Origin: GCA-003244245 sp963823755
GTDB taxonomy: Bacteria > Actinomycetota > Actinomycetes > Mycobacteriales > Pseudonocardiaceae
Assembly (NCBI GenBank): GCA_963823755.1
Contig: CAWGMP010000005.1
Span: forward strand, 310,001-374,000
Direction of reading: 5' to 3'
DNA: 64,000 nt
Part shown: positions 7,772-19,198 of the stretch, piece after piece
How the letters are laid out: every line of letters starts with the position of its first letter
How positions within the stretch are numbered: position 1 is the first letter of the stretch
Program-made: the position numbers and the translations under genes
The notes under the pieces: generated by a model
What the model was told of the DNA's origin: nothing
Database searches by the model: none
The model's input: only the letters and a program-made list of their open reading frames with translations

Positions 7772-9037
7772 CTAGTTGTTCACCCGTTGTGAACGCTGCC
7801 CGGCGAGACCGAAGCGGTCAAGCAAGCTGTCCACTTCCCGCAGCTGCCGATGAGCCCGCTGGATCAGCTCCGCGGTCAGTTCCCGGGCGATCGGGTAGTT
7901 ACGCATCCGCACCGGAGCGGCCTGGTCGGCGAGGTCCAGGTGCCGGATCGCCTCGTCGTGACACGTCTCGCCATCCTGGGCCAGCGCCCGGGCCAGGTCG
8001 AAGTGGTAGAAGCCGGTGCGGCTGCGGCTGCGCAGGCTCTGGACGTCGACCCGGTCGGGGTGGGCCTGTTCGTAGGCCTGTGCGCCCTCACCGAGGTCGA
8101 CGCCGACCGAAAGCGTCCACAGCGCGACGGTGATCGGCCCGAAATGCAGCATGACCGTATTGCGCTCGCCAGTGCGCTCAGCAAGCTCGCGGGCCGCACC
8201 GAGATGGTCATGGGCATCCCGGGCCCGGCCGGCTCGGGCGGCGAGCTTAGCGGCGAGGAGATAGTGCATGCCCAGCATCTCGGCCGCGCCGGTGTCGGCA
8301 GCCGAGGGGTCGGCCACCGCGTCGAGCTCGGCCAATGCCAGCCTGTTCGCCGTGTCGGCCTGCGGCCGAGCACCGACGTTGACCCACTTCCAGGCCCACC
8401 CGAAGCGGGCGAGCCCCATGACGACCGGATCACCCAGGCGGGTCGCGGCGTCAAGCTCGCGGCGACCGGCGGACAACGCCAGATCGTGATACCCGATCAT
8501 CCCCGCGATGGCGGCGGCGACGTGGCAGACCGTCACCAGCGCGGCCAGCGCCGGCTTGTGAGTGTCGGCATCGCGGGATGCGGCGTGCACGTGCAGCTCG
8601 GTCAGCAGCGTCCCGACATCCCGCCCGGCATGGGCGTACCGATCCTGATCGAGATGCTCATGAGCCTGCTGCGCCCACCGGACGAGCTCGGCCACCGGGC
8701 GGGCCGGCAGGTCGAGTGGGTCGTCCAGCGTGGTGTCGCAGAGGGCCTCGCGAATACCGGGCACGACCGCCAGCGCGTCCGCCGTCGCCCGGTCCACCGG
8801 CAGGTAAGGCTGCCCGGTCAGGTCGGTCACCGAACACCCGACCGCGTTCGCGAGGTCCTCGATCTGCCCGCGCCGCTCGAACCGGCGCTGCCCACTCTCC
8901 AGCATCGACAGGTGATCCGCACTCATTCCCGCGAGCCCGGCCACCCCGTCCAGGGGCAGCCCACGAATACGGCGGATCACCCGGGCACGCCGCCCGATCT
9001 CGGCAGGTTCCCGGCCCGCAGGCACAGTCTTGGCCAC
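7772..9037 (-). CDS. Xre-type HTH regulator with TPR-like C-terminal domain, copy C
   Basis: Full-length 421-aa member of the local paralogous array. The HTH lies at residues about 10 to 65 (IRGLPLDGVAGLAGMSADHL, SMLESGQRRFERRGQ), then a conserved DLTGQPYLPVDRATADALAV link and a long helical repeat region ending FGLAGQRSQRVNN. This family is common in filamentous actinomycetes, often beside small unstudied genes; ligand and targets are unknown. The GTG start at 9037 is preceded by an AGGTGATG-like site shared with copy B. It is transcribed divergently from glpX across a 178-bp gap. Confidence 0.85.
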   Translation of the reverse strand: MAKTVPAGREPAEIGRRARVIRRIRGLPLDGVAGLAGMSADHLSMLESGQRRFERRGQIEDLANAVGCSVTDLTGQPYLPVDRATADALAVVPGIREALCDTTLDDPLDLPARPVAELVRWAQQAHEHLDQDRYAHAGRDVGTLLTELHVHAASRDADTHKPALAALVTVCHVAAAIAGMIGYHDLALSAGRRELDAATRLGDPVVMGLARFGWAWKWVNVGARPQADTANRLALAELDAVADPSAADTGAAEMLGMHYLLAAKLAARAGRARDAHDHLGAARELAERTGERNTVMLHFGPITVALWTLSVGVDLGEGAQAYEQAHPDRVDVQSLRSRSRTGFYHFDLARALAQDGETCHDEAIRHLDLADQAAPVRMRNYPIARELTAELIQRAHRQLREVDSLLDRFGLAGQRSQRVNN

Positions 9038-9215
9038 CGGACATCACCTCACCGCCCACGATACTTGCGCCTGCGCGCGCAGCGTGAGCGCGAAGAACAC
9101 CGGCTGGGCACGGAAATCAGCCCAGCGGGATACGTCACGGTTGCCATCCTTATCAGCGGGGCGTGGCCGCATTCTGGGAGGATCGCAGTGTTGCGCAGAC
9201 CATCCGGGAGGGCAC

Positions 9216-10250
9216 ATGAGTACATCCACGACTCCGCCGCAGAACCCGACGCGGGAGGAACCGGACCGCAACCTCGCCCTGGAACTGGTGCGGGTCACCG
9301 AGGCCGCCGCGATGGCCGCCGGCCGCTGGGTCGGCCGCGGCGACAAGAACGGCGGTGACCAGGCGGCCGTGGACGCCATGCGCAAGCTGGTCGGCTCAGT
9401 GTCGATGCGCGGCGTCGTGGTGATCGGTGAGGGGGAGAAGGACGAGGCGCCGATGCTGTTCAACGGCGAGGAGGTCGGCAACGGGCAGGGCCCGGAATGC
9501 GACGTCGCGGTCGATCCGATCGACGGCACCACGCTGATGAGCAAGGGGATGCCCAACGCGCTGGCGGTGCTCGCAGTGTCCGAGCGGAACACGATGTTCG
9601 ACCCCTCGGCGGTGTTCTACATGGAGAAGATCGCCACCGGTCCGGAGGCAGCCGAGACCATCGACCTGTCCGCGCCGGTGACGGAGAACATCAAACGGGT
9701 CGCCAGGGCCAAGCAGCTGGACATCTCCGACATCACGGTATGCATCCTGGACCGTCCCCGGCACGACGACCTGGTCCGCCAGGTCCGCGAGGCTGGTGCC
9801 CGGATCACGTTCATCACCGACGGGGACGTCGCAGGCGCGATCGCCGCGGCCCGCCCAGACACCGGTGTGGACCTGCTGATCGGCATCGGTGGGACCCCGG
9901 AGGGCATCATCAGCGCGGCCGCGCTGCGCTGCATGGGGGGCGCGATCCAGGGCCGGCTATGGCCCCGCGACGAGGCTGAGCGCCGGGGGGCGCTGGACGC
10001 CGGGCACGACTTGGACCGGATCCTCACCACCGAGGATCTGGTCTGCAGCGACAACGTGTTCTTCTGCGCGACCGGAATCACCGACGGGGAACTGCTCCGC
10101 GGGGTGACCTATCACGCAGGGGGATGCCGCACCCAATCCATCGTGATGCGCTCCAAGTCCGGCACCGTGCGGATGATCGACAGCTTTCACCAGCTGACCA
10201 AGCTGCGGAAATACGCCGCGGTGGACTTCGATCAGCTTCCCCACGCATGA
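9216..10250 (+). CDS. glpX: Fructose-1,6-bisphosphatase, class II
   Basis: Gluconeogenic enzyme (344 aa) hydrolysing fructose 1,6-bisphosphate to fructose 6-phosphate. It carries the lithium-sensitive phosphatase motifs GEGEKDEAPML (residues 71 to 81) and DPIDGTT (100 to 106), and the GTPEGIISAAALRCMGG block typical of GlpX. Start ATG 9216 has GGGAGGG just upstream. The stop overlaps the fumC start (ATGA), a pairing I also recall from mycobacteria (Rv1099c/Rv1098c). Confidence 0.96.
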   Translation: MSTSTTPPQNPTREEPDRNLALELVRVTEAAAMAAGRWVGRGDKNGGDQAAVDAMRKLVGSVSMRGVVVIGEGEKDEAPMLFNGEEVGNGQGPECDVAVDPIDGTTLMSKGMPNALAVLAVSERNTMFDPSAVFYMEKIATGPEAAETIDLSAPVTENIKRVARAKQLDISDITVCILDRPRHDDLVRQVREAGARITFITDGDVAGAIAAARPDTGVDLLIGIGGTPEGIISAAALRCMGGAIQGRLWPRDEAERRGALDAGHDLDRILTTEDLVCSDNVFFCATGITDGELLRGVTYHAGGCRTQSIVMRSKSGTVRMIDSFHQLTKLRKYAAVDFDQLPHA

Positions 10251-11662
10251 CCCGCCAGTACCGGATCGAACGTGACACCATGGGCGAGGTCGCGGTGCCC
10301 GTCGATGCTCTGTACGGCCCGCAGACGCAGCGCGCGGTGGACAACTTCCCGATCTCCGGGCATGGCCTGGAACGCTCCCAGATCCGCGCCCTGGGGCTGG
10401 TCAAGGCTGCCTGCGCGAGGGTCAACGCCCAGCTCGGCGTGCTCGACCCGACGCTTGCCGAGGCCATCGCGTCGGCCGCCGACGAGGTGGCGGCCGGAGA
10501 ACATGACGCTCAGTTTCCCGTCGACGTGTTTCAAACCGGCTCGGGCACCAGCTCCAACATGAACGCCAATGAGGTGATCGCCGCGCTGGCCGGCCGGGCC
10601 GCAGGCGTGACCGTGCATCCCAACGACCACGTCAACGCGTCGCAGTCATCCAATGACGTGTTCCCGACCACCATCCACCTCGCCGCGACCGAATCCATCG
10701 CACACGACGTGATGCCCGCGGTGGTGCATCTGGCCTCGGCACTGACCCGGAAGGCGCAGGACTGGGCAGGGGTGGTCAAAGCGGGTCGTACCCACCTGAT
10801 GGATGCGGTGCCGATCACGCTCGGGCAGGAGGCGGGTGGGTGGGCATCGCAGGCTCGCCACGGCGTCGAACGACTGGCCGGCTGCCTGCCTCGGCTGGCC
10901 GAACTGCCCATTGGAGGCACTGCGGTGGGCACCGGGCTCAACGCTCCGGCGGGTTTCGGTGCCGCCGTCGTCGAGCAACTGCGCCGCACCACCGGGTTGG
11001 ACGTGCTCACCGAGGCCTGTGACCACATCGAGGCGCAGGCTGCTCGCGACGGCCTGGTGGAGTGCTCCGGCGTGCTGCGCACCGTCGCCGTCTCCCTTTT
11101 CAAGATCGCCAACGACATCCGGTGGCTGGGTTCTGGACCTCGCACCGGCTTGGCCGAGCTACGGCTACCCGATCTACAGCCCGGCTCGTCGATCATGCCG
11201 GGCAAGGTCAACCCGGTGATCTGCGAGGCCACCATGATGGTGGCGGCACAGGTGATGGGCAACGACGCCTGCGTGGCGTTCTCCGGTTCGCAGGGCAACC
11301 TGGAGCTCAACGTGATGATGCCGGTGATGGCGCGCAACGTGCTGGAGTCCGCGCGGCTGCTCGCCGCAGCGGCCCGATTGCTCGCCGACAAGGTCATCGA
11401 GGGCGCCGAAGCCGACGTGGCGCGCTGCCGCGAGTACGCCGAGTCCTCCCCCGCCATCGTGACCTCACTCAACCGCTACCTCGGCTACGAGGAGGCGGCC
11501 GCGATTGCCAAACAAGCGCTGCTCCAGCGGCGCACCATTCACGAGGTGGTGCGCGAGCGTGGTCACCTTGAGAACGGCACCCTCACCCCCGAGCAACTGA
11601 AAAATGCTCTCGACACGCTGAGCATGGCCCTTTCTCCACGTTCTGGGAACAAACTGAAATAA
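10247..11662 (+). CDS. fumC: Fumarate hydratase, class II
   Basis: Citric-acid-cycle enzyme (471 aa) interconverting fumarate and malate. The class II signature GSSIMPGKVNP is at residues 313 to 323. TGSGTSSNMNANEV, the SSNDVFPTT substrate-binding loop and GRTHLMDAVPITLGQE are all present. The ATG at 10247 overlaps the glpX stop by 4 bp, showing translational coupling. Length is normal (460 to 475 aa). Confidence 0.97.
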   Translation: MTRQYRIERDTMGEVAVPVDALYGPQTQRAVDNFPISGHGLERSQIRALGLVKAACARVNAQLGVLDPTLAEAIASAADEVAAGEHDAQFPVDVFQTGSGTSSNMNANEVIAALAGRAAGVTVHPNDHVNASQSSNDVFPTTIHLAATESIAHDVMPAVVHLASALTRKAQDWAGVVKAGRTHLMDAVPITLGQEAGGWASQARHGVERLAGCLPRLAELPIGGTAVGTGLNAPAGFGAAVVEQLRRTTGLDVLTEACDHIEAQAARDGLVECSGVLRTVAVSLFKIANDIRWLGSGPRTGLAELRLPDLQPGSSIMPGKVNPVICEATMMVAAQVMGNDACVAFSGSQGNLELNVMMPVMARNVLESARLLAAAARLLADKVIEGAEADVARCREYAESSPAIVTSLNRYLGYEEAAAIAKQALLQRRTIHEVVRERGHLENGTLTPEQLKNALDTLSMALSPRSGNKLK

Positions 11663-11805
11663 TGCCGGCCGAGCTTACTGCGAGCTGCCCCAGAACGCGG
11701 AGAACACAAAAGAGCCCGATACGTTGTCGGCAGCGGTGTCCGGTCGACCGCTCTTCAAGACACCACGAATGCGGGTTGGTAGCTCTTGACGAGCGGCCGA
11801 ACCAG

Positions 11806-13140
11806 TCAGTGCGCGTAGTCCTCCAGCATCTCGGTGACCAGCGCTGCGATCGGCGAGCGCTCCGAGCGGGTGAGGGTGATGTGGGCGAACAGCGGGTGCC
11901 CCTTGAGCTTCTCGATCACCGCGGCCACCCCGTCATGCCGGCCCACCCGCAGATTGTCCCGCTGCGCGACGTCGTGGGTGAGCACGACCCGCGATCCGGT
12001 GCCCAGCCGGGACAGCACCGTGAGCAACACGTTGCGCTCCAGGGACTGCGCCTCGTCGACGACCACGAAGCTATCGTGCAGGGACCGACCGCGGATGTGG
12101 GTCAACGGCATCACCTCGAGCATCCCGCGGTCTATCACCTCGTCGATGACGTCCGGCGAGGCGATCGCGCCGAGGGTGTCGAACACCGCCTGCGCCCAAG
12201 GCTGCATCTTCTCGTTCTCGCTGCCGGGCAGGTAACCCAGTTCCTGGCCACCCACGGCGTAGAGCGGCCGGAAGACAATGACCCGCCGGTGCGCGCCGCG
12301 CTCCATCACGGCCTCCAAGCCCGCACACAGCGCGAGCGCCGACTTGCCGGTACCGGCCCGGCCGCCGAGTGACACGATGCCCACGCCGGGATCGAGCAGC
12401 AGATCCAGTGCGATGCGCTGCTCAGCCGAGCGGCCGCGCAGACCGAACGCCTCGCGCTCACCGCGGACCAGCCGGACGCGCTTGTCCGCGGTGATCCGAC
12501 CCAGCGCGGTCGCTGTTCCCGCCAGCAGCCGCAAGCCGGTGTGACAGGGCAGGCCGGCAACCTCCGGGTGCCCGGTGAGATCGGCGATCCCCTCCTTGTA
12601 GAGCTCCTCGAGCACTGCGGGCCCGACCTCGACGTCGCTCATCCCGTTCCACCCCGACGGCACCACATCCTGCGCGCGGTACTCGTCGGCGGCCAACCCG
12701 ACCGCGCCGGCCTTGACCCGCAGTGGCATATCCTTGGTGACGAGCGTCACGTCGCGACCGTCGGCGACCAGGTTCAGCGCGCAGGCCAGGATGCGAGAGT
12801 CGTTGCTGTCGGTCCGGAATCCGGCAGGCAGCACCGATGGATCACAATGGTTCAGCTCGACGCGTAAGATGCCGCCCAGCTCGCCGATCGGAACTGGCAT
12901 ATCCAGCCGGCCGTATGCAACCCGAAGATCGTCCAGCAGCCGCAGTGCTTCTCGGGCGAACCAACCCAGCTCCGAGTGATGCCGCTTGCCCTCCAATTCC
13001 CCGATGACCACCAGTGGGAGCACCACCTCGTGCTCGTCGAATCGGCTGAGTGCCCAGGGATCGGACAGTAAGACTGACGTATCGAGCACGTATGTACGCA
13101 GCCCCGGAACGATGGAGTGTGGCGAGCGAGAGGCGACCAC
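11806..13140 (-). CDS. PIN-PhoH family ATPase (PhoH2-like)
   Basis: A 444-aa protein with an N-terminal PIN-type RNase domain (TYVLDTSVLLSDPWALSRF, residues about 10 to 150) and a C-terminal PhoH P-loop ATPase. The Walker A is GRAGTGKS near residue 260 and the Walker B region is SFVVVDEAQSLERN. The family acts as sequence-specific RNA helicase/RNase; in mycobacteria the homologue is paired with an upstream antitoxin, which I do not see here. GTG 13140 was chosen because it follows GGGAG and starts just ahead of the PIN domain; the frame is open further upstream but without similarity. Confidence 0.9.
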   Translation of the reverse strand: MVASRSPHSIVPGLRTYVLDTSVLLSDPWALSRFDEHEVVLPLVVIGELEGKRHHSELGWFAREALRLLDDLRVAYGRLDMPVPIGELGGILRVELNHCDPSVLPAGFRTDSNDSRILACALNLVADGRDVTLVTKDMPLRVKAGAVGLAADEYRAQDVVPSGWNGMSDVEVGPAVLEELYKEGIADLTGHPEVAGLPCHTGLRLLAGTATALGRITADKRVRLVRGEREAFGLRGRSAEQRIALDLLLDPGVGIVSLGGRAGTGKSALALCAGLEAVMERGAHRRVIVFRPLYAVGGQELGYLPGSENEKMQPWAQAVFDTLGAIASPDVIDEVIDRGMLEVMPLTHIRGRSLHDSFVVVDEAQSLERNVLLTVLSRLGTGSRVVLTHDVAQRDNLRVGRHDGVAAVIEKLKGHPLFAHITLTRSERSPIAALVTEMLEDYAH

Positions 13141-13443
13141 GGCAGCTCCCTGGCGTGCGCGGCACCCGCGCTCGCTACTCGGTGGGCCGGCTGGCCTCTG
13201 GTCGATCGATTCCGCAGCGCCCCGGTTAGGCTCAGCGGAACCGACCACGAGGGCCGGGTGCCGGCCCCCCCGTGCGCGCCGTGGGCGGTTTACCCGCCCG
13301 ATCGACAACAGCCACGATCAGGGCCTCCCGTGGCGAGACGCGTCCAGCACGTCCCGCTGCCACCGCACGGTACCGGTGCATGACCGTTTGTGGCAGATGT
13401 CCACCCAGGTGAATCGCCCGTGTCGGCGCTGAGAGCAGAGAAC
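13141..13443. other. 303-bp gap without a recognisable gene
   Basis: This lies upstream of the PhoH gene and downstream of the DUF885 gene, both on the minus strand. It contains two short inverted repeats (GGGCCGG/CCGGCCC around 13252 and GGGCGG/CCGCCC around 13284) that could form hairpins. No conserved RNA motif or frame with a start site is visible. Confidence 0.4.
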
Positions 13444-14646
13444 TCAGCCCCCGGCCAGCTCGGCGCGCACCACCGACGGGATCAACGGCTCATCGAGTAA
13501 CCGCAGGTAGCGCTGGCTCAATGGCTGCACCGGCGGGCGGGCTTCCAGCCAGGTGCGCAGCAGCCGGTAACCCTCTACGTAGGTGGTGGTGTAGGCGCGC
13601 CACAGCGGATCGGAGAGAAACCGCAGCATCTGCTTGGCTCGCGGTTCGGGGACCAAAAGCCATCGCCGCAAGTAGGCCAGCACCTCCGCCGGATCAGCGC
13701 CCTGATCGTGCAACATGAGCGCGGCGTCCTGGCGGACACCGAGCAAACCCGACGCAGCAGCCTCGAGGCCCTCGGCGAGTTCACCGTCCATCCGCAGCCC
13801 CAGGTCATCGAGGGTCTCCGCAGCCCACGGACCCCATCCGGGACCGACCGCGGCCCGCAGCCCGAGATCGGCCAGGCCCTCAGCCATGAGGCACTGCGGG
13901 GTGTTCACCAGGAAGATCGTCTGCTCGGCCTGGTGCTGCGTCCGCACCAGGCCGGCCTCCTTGCGGCAATGCTCGGTGTGGTGCCCCGGGTAGGACTCGT
14001 GCGCGACCAGATGCGGCAGGTTGGCCATCCGGTGCCCGAGATCTGCGTTGATGGCCACCCGGGAGCAGAAATCACCGAGGTAGTAGTTGAACCCGCTCCA
14101 CGGCTTGTCGGTGACCACCTCGTAGTGCACTGACTCCTGCGCGGGCAGCCCGAAGCCCGCCCGGACCCGATCCCGCAGCGCGCTGGACAGCGCCTGCACG
14201 GCGGTTTCCAACCGCTCCGGCGCGATCTCGTCACGAGCCCGGTAGGCGGCCAACCGATCGGCCAGCGGACCGTCACCCGGTAGCAGCCGGTCGATCTCAG
14301 CATGGGCCTGACGGTAAACCTCAGGATCCCCCGGCTCGATCACGACGTCGAAGTATGCCGCCACCTCCGCCACGAACCCGACCTGCTGCCCGGCCAGCAC
14401 GCGCCCGCTGCACTCCAAGGCCGTCAGGTGGGCATCCAGGAAACGGGCCCGCGGCTCCGGCAATCCGGTGGCCGGTAACTCAGATCGCAACTGGGCCGCC
14501 CGGCGAGCCAGCACCGCGGGATCCGGCCGAGGCTCGTTGTCCACCTGCCTGCACAATGCCGGATCGCCGGTGTAGGCATCGACGAAGCCCTCGACGAGTC
14601 GGTCGAACCTCAGGCCCAGGAGCAGGAACTCGCGAATGATACTCAT
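13444..14646 (-). CDS. DUF885 family protein, putative zinc metallopeptidase
   Basis: A 400-aa protein with the DUF885 hallmark HESYPGHHTEH (residues about 215 to 225), an HExxH-like zinc motif, plus a downstream glutamate-rich MAEGLADLGLR helix that usually supplies the third ligand. Soluble, no signal peptide seen. The substrate is unknown; the family is related to M32-like peptidases. The upstream frame runs into a dispersed repeat (14659 to 14703), so the start is placed at ATG 14646 (MSIIREF); ATG 14652 is an alternative. Confidence 0.8.
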   Translation of the reverse strand: MSIIREFLLLGLRFDRLVEGFVDAYTGDPALCRQVDNEPRPDPAVLARRAAQLRSELPATGLPEPRARFLDAHLTALECSGRVLAGQQVGFVAEVAAYFDVVIEPGDPEVYRQAHAEIDRLLPGDGPLADRLAAYRARDEIAPERLETAVQALSSALRDRVRAGFGLPAQESVHYEVVTDKPWSGFNYYLGDFCSRVAINADLGHRMANLPHLVAHESYPGHHTEHCRKEAGLVRTQHQAEQTIFLVNTPQCLMAEGLADLGLRAAVGPGWGPWAAETLDDLGLRMDGELAEGLEAAASGLLGVRQDAALMLHDQGADPAEVLAYLRRWLLVPEPRAKQMLRFLSDPLWRAYTTTYVEGYRLLRTWLEARPPVQPLSQRYLRLLDEPLIPSVVRAELAGG

Positions 14647-14658
14647 GGGCATGAGTAT

Positions 14659-14703
14659 CTCGTGAGTGGGATTGAGTGCCATAACGCTGTTACGCACTCA
14701 CGA
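14659..14703. repeat. 45-bp dispersed repeat with inverted ends, copy 1
   Basis: Ends in TCGTGAGTG and CACTCACGA, a perfect 9-bp inverted pair, with a core containing AGTGCCATAACGCTGTTAC. It matches the copy at 19154 to 19198 at 40 of 45 positions. It covers the stop codon of the prenyl-transferase gene and the region upstream of the DUF885 gene. Confidence 0.75.
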
Positions 14704-15468
14704 CCCGAACCGGCGGTGCCGAGCGGCGTAGTCGCGCAGCGCGCGCAGGAAGTCCACCTTGCGGAAAGCCGGCCAGTAGGCGTCACAGAACCAGAACTCT
14801 GAATGCGCCGACTGCCAGAGCAGGAAACCCGACAGCCGCTGCTCCCCCGAAGTGCGGATGACCAGGTCTGGATCGGGCTGGCCCGAGGTGTAGAGGTGCT
14901 CGGCGATCTGCTCGACGTCGAGCACCTCGGCGAGTTCCTCCATGGTCGTCCCGGCCTCGGCGTGCTTGAGCAGCAGTTTGCGCAACGCGTCGGCGATCTC
15001 CTGGCGGCCGCCGTAGCCCACCGCGACATTCACCGCCAACCCAGGCCGATCCCGGGTCCGCGCCGCCGCGCTGGTCAACCGCTGCGCCATCTCCGGCGGC
15101 AGCAAGTCCAGCGCACCGACCACCCGTACTCGCCAGAGTGTGTCCGGCGCGCACAGCTTGTCGACGACATCGGCGATGATCTCCAGCAACGGTGCCAACT
15201 CGTCGGGAGGCCTGTTGCGCAGGTTGTCCGGGGACAGCAGCCAGAACGTCGCGATCTCGACACCGCTCTCGCGACACCAGCCGAGCAGTTCGACCAGCTT
15301 GGCGGCACCAACCCGGTGGCCGTCGCTGACGTCGGCGAACCCGGCCTCCTTGGCCCAGCGCCGGTTGCCGTCCATGATCACCGCTACGTGGCGGGGACGG
15401 TTGGCGATGCCGAGCCGGCGAGCCAGGCGACGCTCATAGACGGCATAGACAAGGTCCTGCAACCTCAC
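14698..15468 (-). CDS. uppS: Short-chain Z-prenyl diphosphate synthase (isoprenyl transferase)
   Basis: A 256-aa cis-prenyltransferase. It shows the catalytic aspartate in VIMDGNRRWAKEAG (D33) and the C-terminal signature DLVIRTSGEQRLSGFLLWQ followed by SEFWF. The N-terminal extension and sequence resemble mycobacterial Rv1086, which makes (2Z,6E)-farnesyl diphosphate, an early step toward decaprenyl phosphate. The exact chain length here is an inference. Start GTG 15468. The stop lies inside the 45-bp dispersed repeat. Some annotations would name it generically as isoprenyl transferase. Confidence 0.9.
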   Translation of the reverse strand: MRLQDLVYAVYERRLARRLGIANRPRHVAVIMDGNRRWAKEAGFADVSDGHRVGAAKLVELLGWCRESGVEIATFWLLSPDNLRNRPPDELAPLLEIIADVVDKLCAPDTLWRVRVVGALDLLPPEMAQRLTSAAARTRDRPGLAVNVAVGYGGRQEIADALRKLLLKHAEAGTTMEELAEVLDVEQIAEHLYTSGQPDPDLVIRTSGEQRLSGFLLWQSAHSEFWFCDAYWPAFRKVDFLRALRDYAARHRRFGS

Positions 15469-15506
15469 AAGTCGGGAAGGTTACGCCCGGCGCCGGAGGG
15501 CACGAC

Positions 15507-16205
15507 CTATGGTGCCGCGGGCTTGGACTCCCCGACGATCGCGAGGGCGAAACCGTCGTAACCCTTGACGCCCACGGTCTGGATGACCGTCGCGCTCACC
15601 ATGGGATCGGCGGCCATCACGTCGTTGAGCCGCCGCGCGCCCTGCACGTCGGGGTGCTCGCTGTGCGCGTTGAGCACAGCCCCTTCGCGCACCACGTTGT
15701 CCACGATGATCACGCCACCGGGCCGGGTGAGCCGCACCGACCAGGTGAAGTACTCGGGGAGGTACTGCTTGTCCGCGTCGATGAACACCAGATCGAACGG
15801 GTCGGCGTGCTCGTCGTCGAGGTCTGCGGACAGCCCCGGCAGGGTGTCCAGCGCCGCTCCGACCCGCACGTCCACCAGGTCGGCGAGGCCGGCCCTGGCG
15901 ATGTTGACCCGCGCCACCTCGGCGTGCTTGGGCTGGTATTCCAAAGTGATCAGACGGCCGCCCGGTGGGAGCGCCCTGGCCAGCCAGATCGTGCTGTACC
16001 CGCCGAGCGTGCCGATTTCGAGGATCCGGCGCGCGTTGGCCAGCCTGGCGAGCAGGTTGAGCAGCTTGCCCTGCGCGCGCGAGACGGCGATGGCCGGCAG
16101 GCCGGCCGCCTCACTGGCCGCGAGCGCGGCGTCCAAAGCGTCGTCGGATTCGACGAGCGTGCGGGTGATGTAGTCGTCGACCGCCGTCCACTGCTGCTGG
16201 CTCAT
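15507..16205 (-). CDS. Class I SAM-dependent O-methyltransferase
   Basis: A 232-aa protein of the catechol/caffeoyl-CoA O-methyltransferase type. The SAM-binding motif I is RILEIGTLGGYSTIWLARAL (about residue 60). The metal- and substrate-binding FDLVFIDADKQYLPEYF and IIVDNVVREGAV blocks follow. It is metal-dependent in this family. The natural acceptor is unknown. Start ATG 16205. It is separated by 38 bp from the prenyl synthase gene and could share its transcript. Confidence 0.9.
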   Translation of the reverse strand: MSQQQWTAVDDYITRTLVESDDALDAALAASEAAGLPAIAVSRAQGKLLNLLARLANARRILEIGTLGGYSTIWLARALPPGGRLITLEYQPKHAEVARVNIARAGLADLVDVRVGAALDTLPGLSADLDDEHADPFDLVFIDADKQYLPEYFTWSVRLTRPGGVIIVDNVVREGAVLNAHSEHPDVQGARRLNDVMAADPMVSATVIQTVGVKGYDGFALAIVGESKPAAP

Positions 16206-16299
16206 CGTGTCCTCACTGCCGTCGGGCTACCTGGCAACCATGCTGCCGCATCTGCCAGGCCACCGTGGCACGATCTCGCCGTGGCGTCTCGACGCCTGC

Positions 16300-16887
16300 C
16301 TAAAGCTCGGGGCCACGCGCGCGCAGCTCGTCGACGGTGGCCATGGCCTGCTGCAGCTCGCCGAGCCATTGCTGGGCATGCTCGCCGACCAGCCGCACCG
16401 CCCAGGCCAGTGCCTCCGAACGGGAGCGTGCCACCCCGGCGTCGACCAGGGTGTCGAGCACCAGGCGCTCGGGCTGCCGCAGCCGGGTCATCACCGGCAC
16501 CGACAGGGTGGTGAACATCTCCTCGGTACCACCCAACCGGGCACCCCAGGCCACCTTGCGCCGGTAGCGATGCTCGGCCTGCCGAGCGATCTCGACCCGC
16601 TCGTCGCGGGAGTCCTCCCGAAACCGGCTGATCCGACCCGTCTCTGCCGCGGCGCGCTCGGCGTCGTCGGTGAACTGCTCGTCCAATGCCGGCAGCCCAC
16701 CCACCACGAGAATCTCTTCGCGGTCCACGGTGACATCGACCTCACCAGTGAACCAGCCATCCGGCAACCGCCCCGCGAACCAGGCTTTGGCGTCCTCGGC
16801 AGGCGGGAGATCAGCCTGCTGCCAACCACCCCGCCCGTGCCACCGACCACCGGAGCGCACCCCGTGCGGACGTCCCCGTCCCATCAT
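16300..16887 (-). CDS. Conserved actinobacterial hypothetical protein
   Basis: A 195-aa protein. Recognisable features are a Gly/Arg-rich N-terminus, a DGWFTGEVDVTVDREEILVV strand block, a charged middle (RFREDSRDERVEIARQAEHR) and a C-terminal helix pair (ARSRSEALAWAVRLVGEHAQ) resembling the helices of ribbon-helix-helix proteins. I have seen similar unannotated proteins in actinobacteria but can assign no function. No signal peptide or transmembrane helix. The perfect hairpin at 17030 to 17064 lies upstream and probably ends transcription from the DUF255 gene. Confidence 0.65.
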   Translation of the reverse strand: MMGRGRPHGVRSGGRWHGRGGWQQADLPPAEDAKAWFAGRLPDGWFTGEVDVTVDREEILVVGGLPALDEQFTDDAERAAAETGRISRFREDSRDERVEIARQAEHRYRRKVAWGARLGGTEEMFTTLSVPVMTRLRQPERLVLDTLVDAGVARSRSEALAWAVRLVGEHAQQWLGELQQAMATVDELRARGPEL

Positions 16888-17029
16888 GTCGTCGTCCTCT
16901 CGATCCCTCCATCTGATGCAGCAATTACAGCATTACCAACGTTGCAGAGGCGAGCGAATCAGCTACGCCCACCGCGAACGGCGCTGGCCGGGCCTGGCAG
17001 GTGGGTCACGGCGTGGCGCGCCGGATCGT

Positions 17030-17064
17030 CCGGCTACCCGCGGCTGGCACCAGCGGGTAGCCGG
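17030..17064 (-). terminator. Hairpin downstream of the DUF255 gene
   Basis: A 12-bp perfect stem (CCGGCTACCCGC/GCGGGTAGCCGG) with an 11-nt loop, 34 bp after the stop of the DUF255 gene on the minus strand. No T-run follows, as is common for actinobacterial terminators. Confidence 0.6.
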
Positions 17065-17097
17065 TCAGCAGCGCTAAGCCGGTGACAACCGCCTCCG

Positions 17098-19104
<2,007 letters not shown>

Positions 19105-19153
19105 CCGGCCATCCTCCCTGGCCCGGGCGGCAGAGCGGAACCGCCCGTACCCA

Positions 19154-19198
19154 CTCGTGAGTGGCGTTCAGTGCCAGAACGCTGTTACTCACTCACGA
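19154..19198. repeat. 45-bp dispersed repeat with inverted ends, copy 2
   Basis: Same element as at 14659 to 14703 (40 of 45 identical), with TCGTGAGTG/CACTCACGA ends. It overlaps the last codons and stop of the small membrane protein at 19189 and lies upstream of the DUF255 gene. Confidence 0.75.

Noticed and set aside
11662..12372. Plus-strand frame opposite the PhoH gene
   Set aside because: High-GC shadow of the PhoH coding sequence; no start site and no family pattern.
13251..13300. Riboswitch upstream of the PhoH gene
   Set aside because: Only two simple inverted repeats are visible; none of the conserved cores of known riboswitches could be seen.
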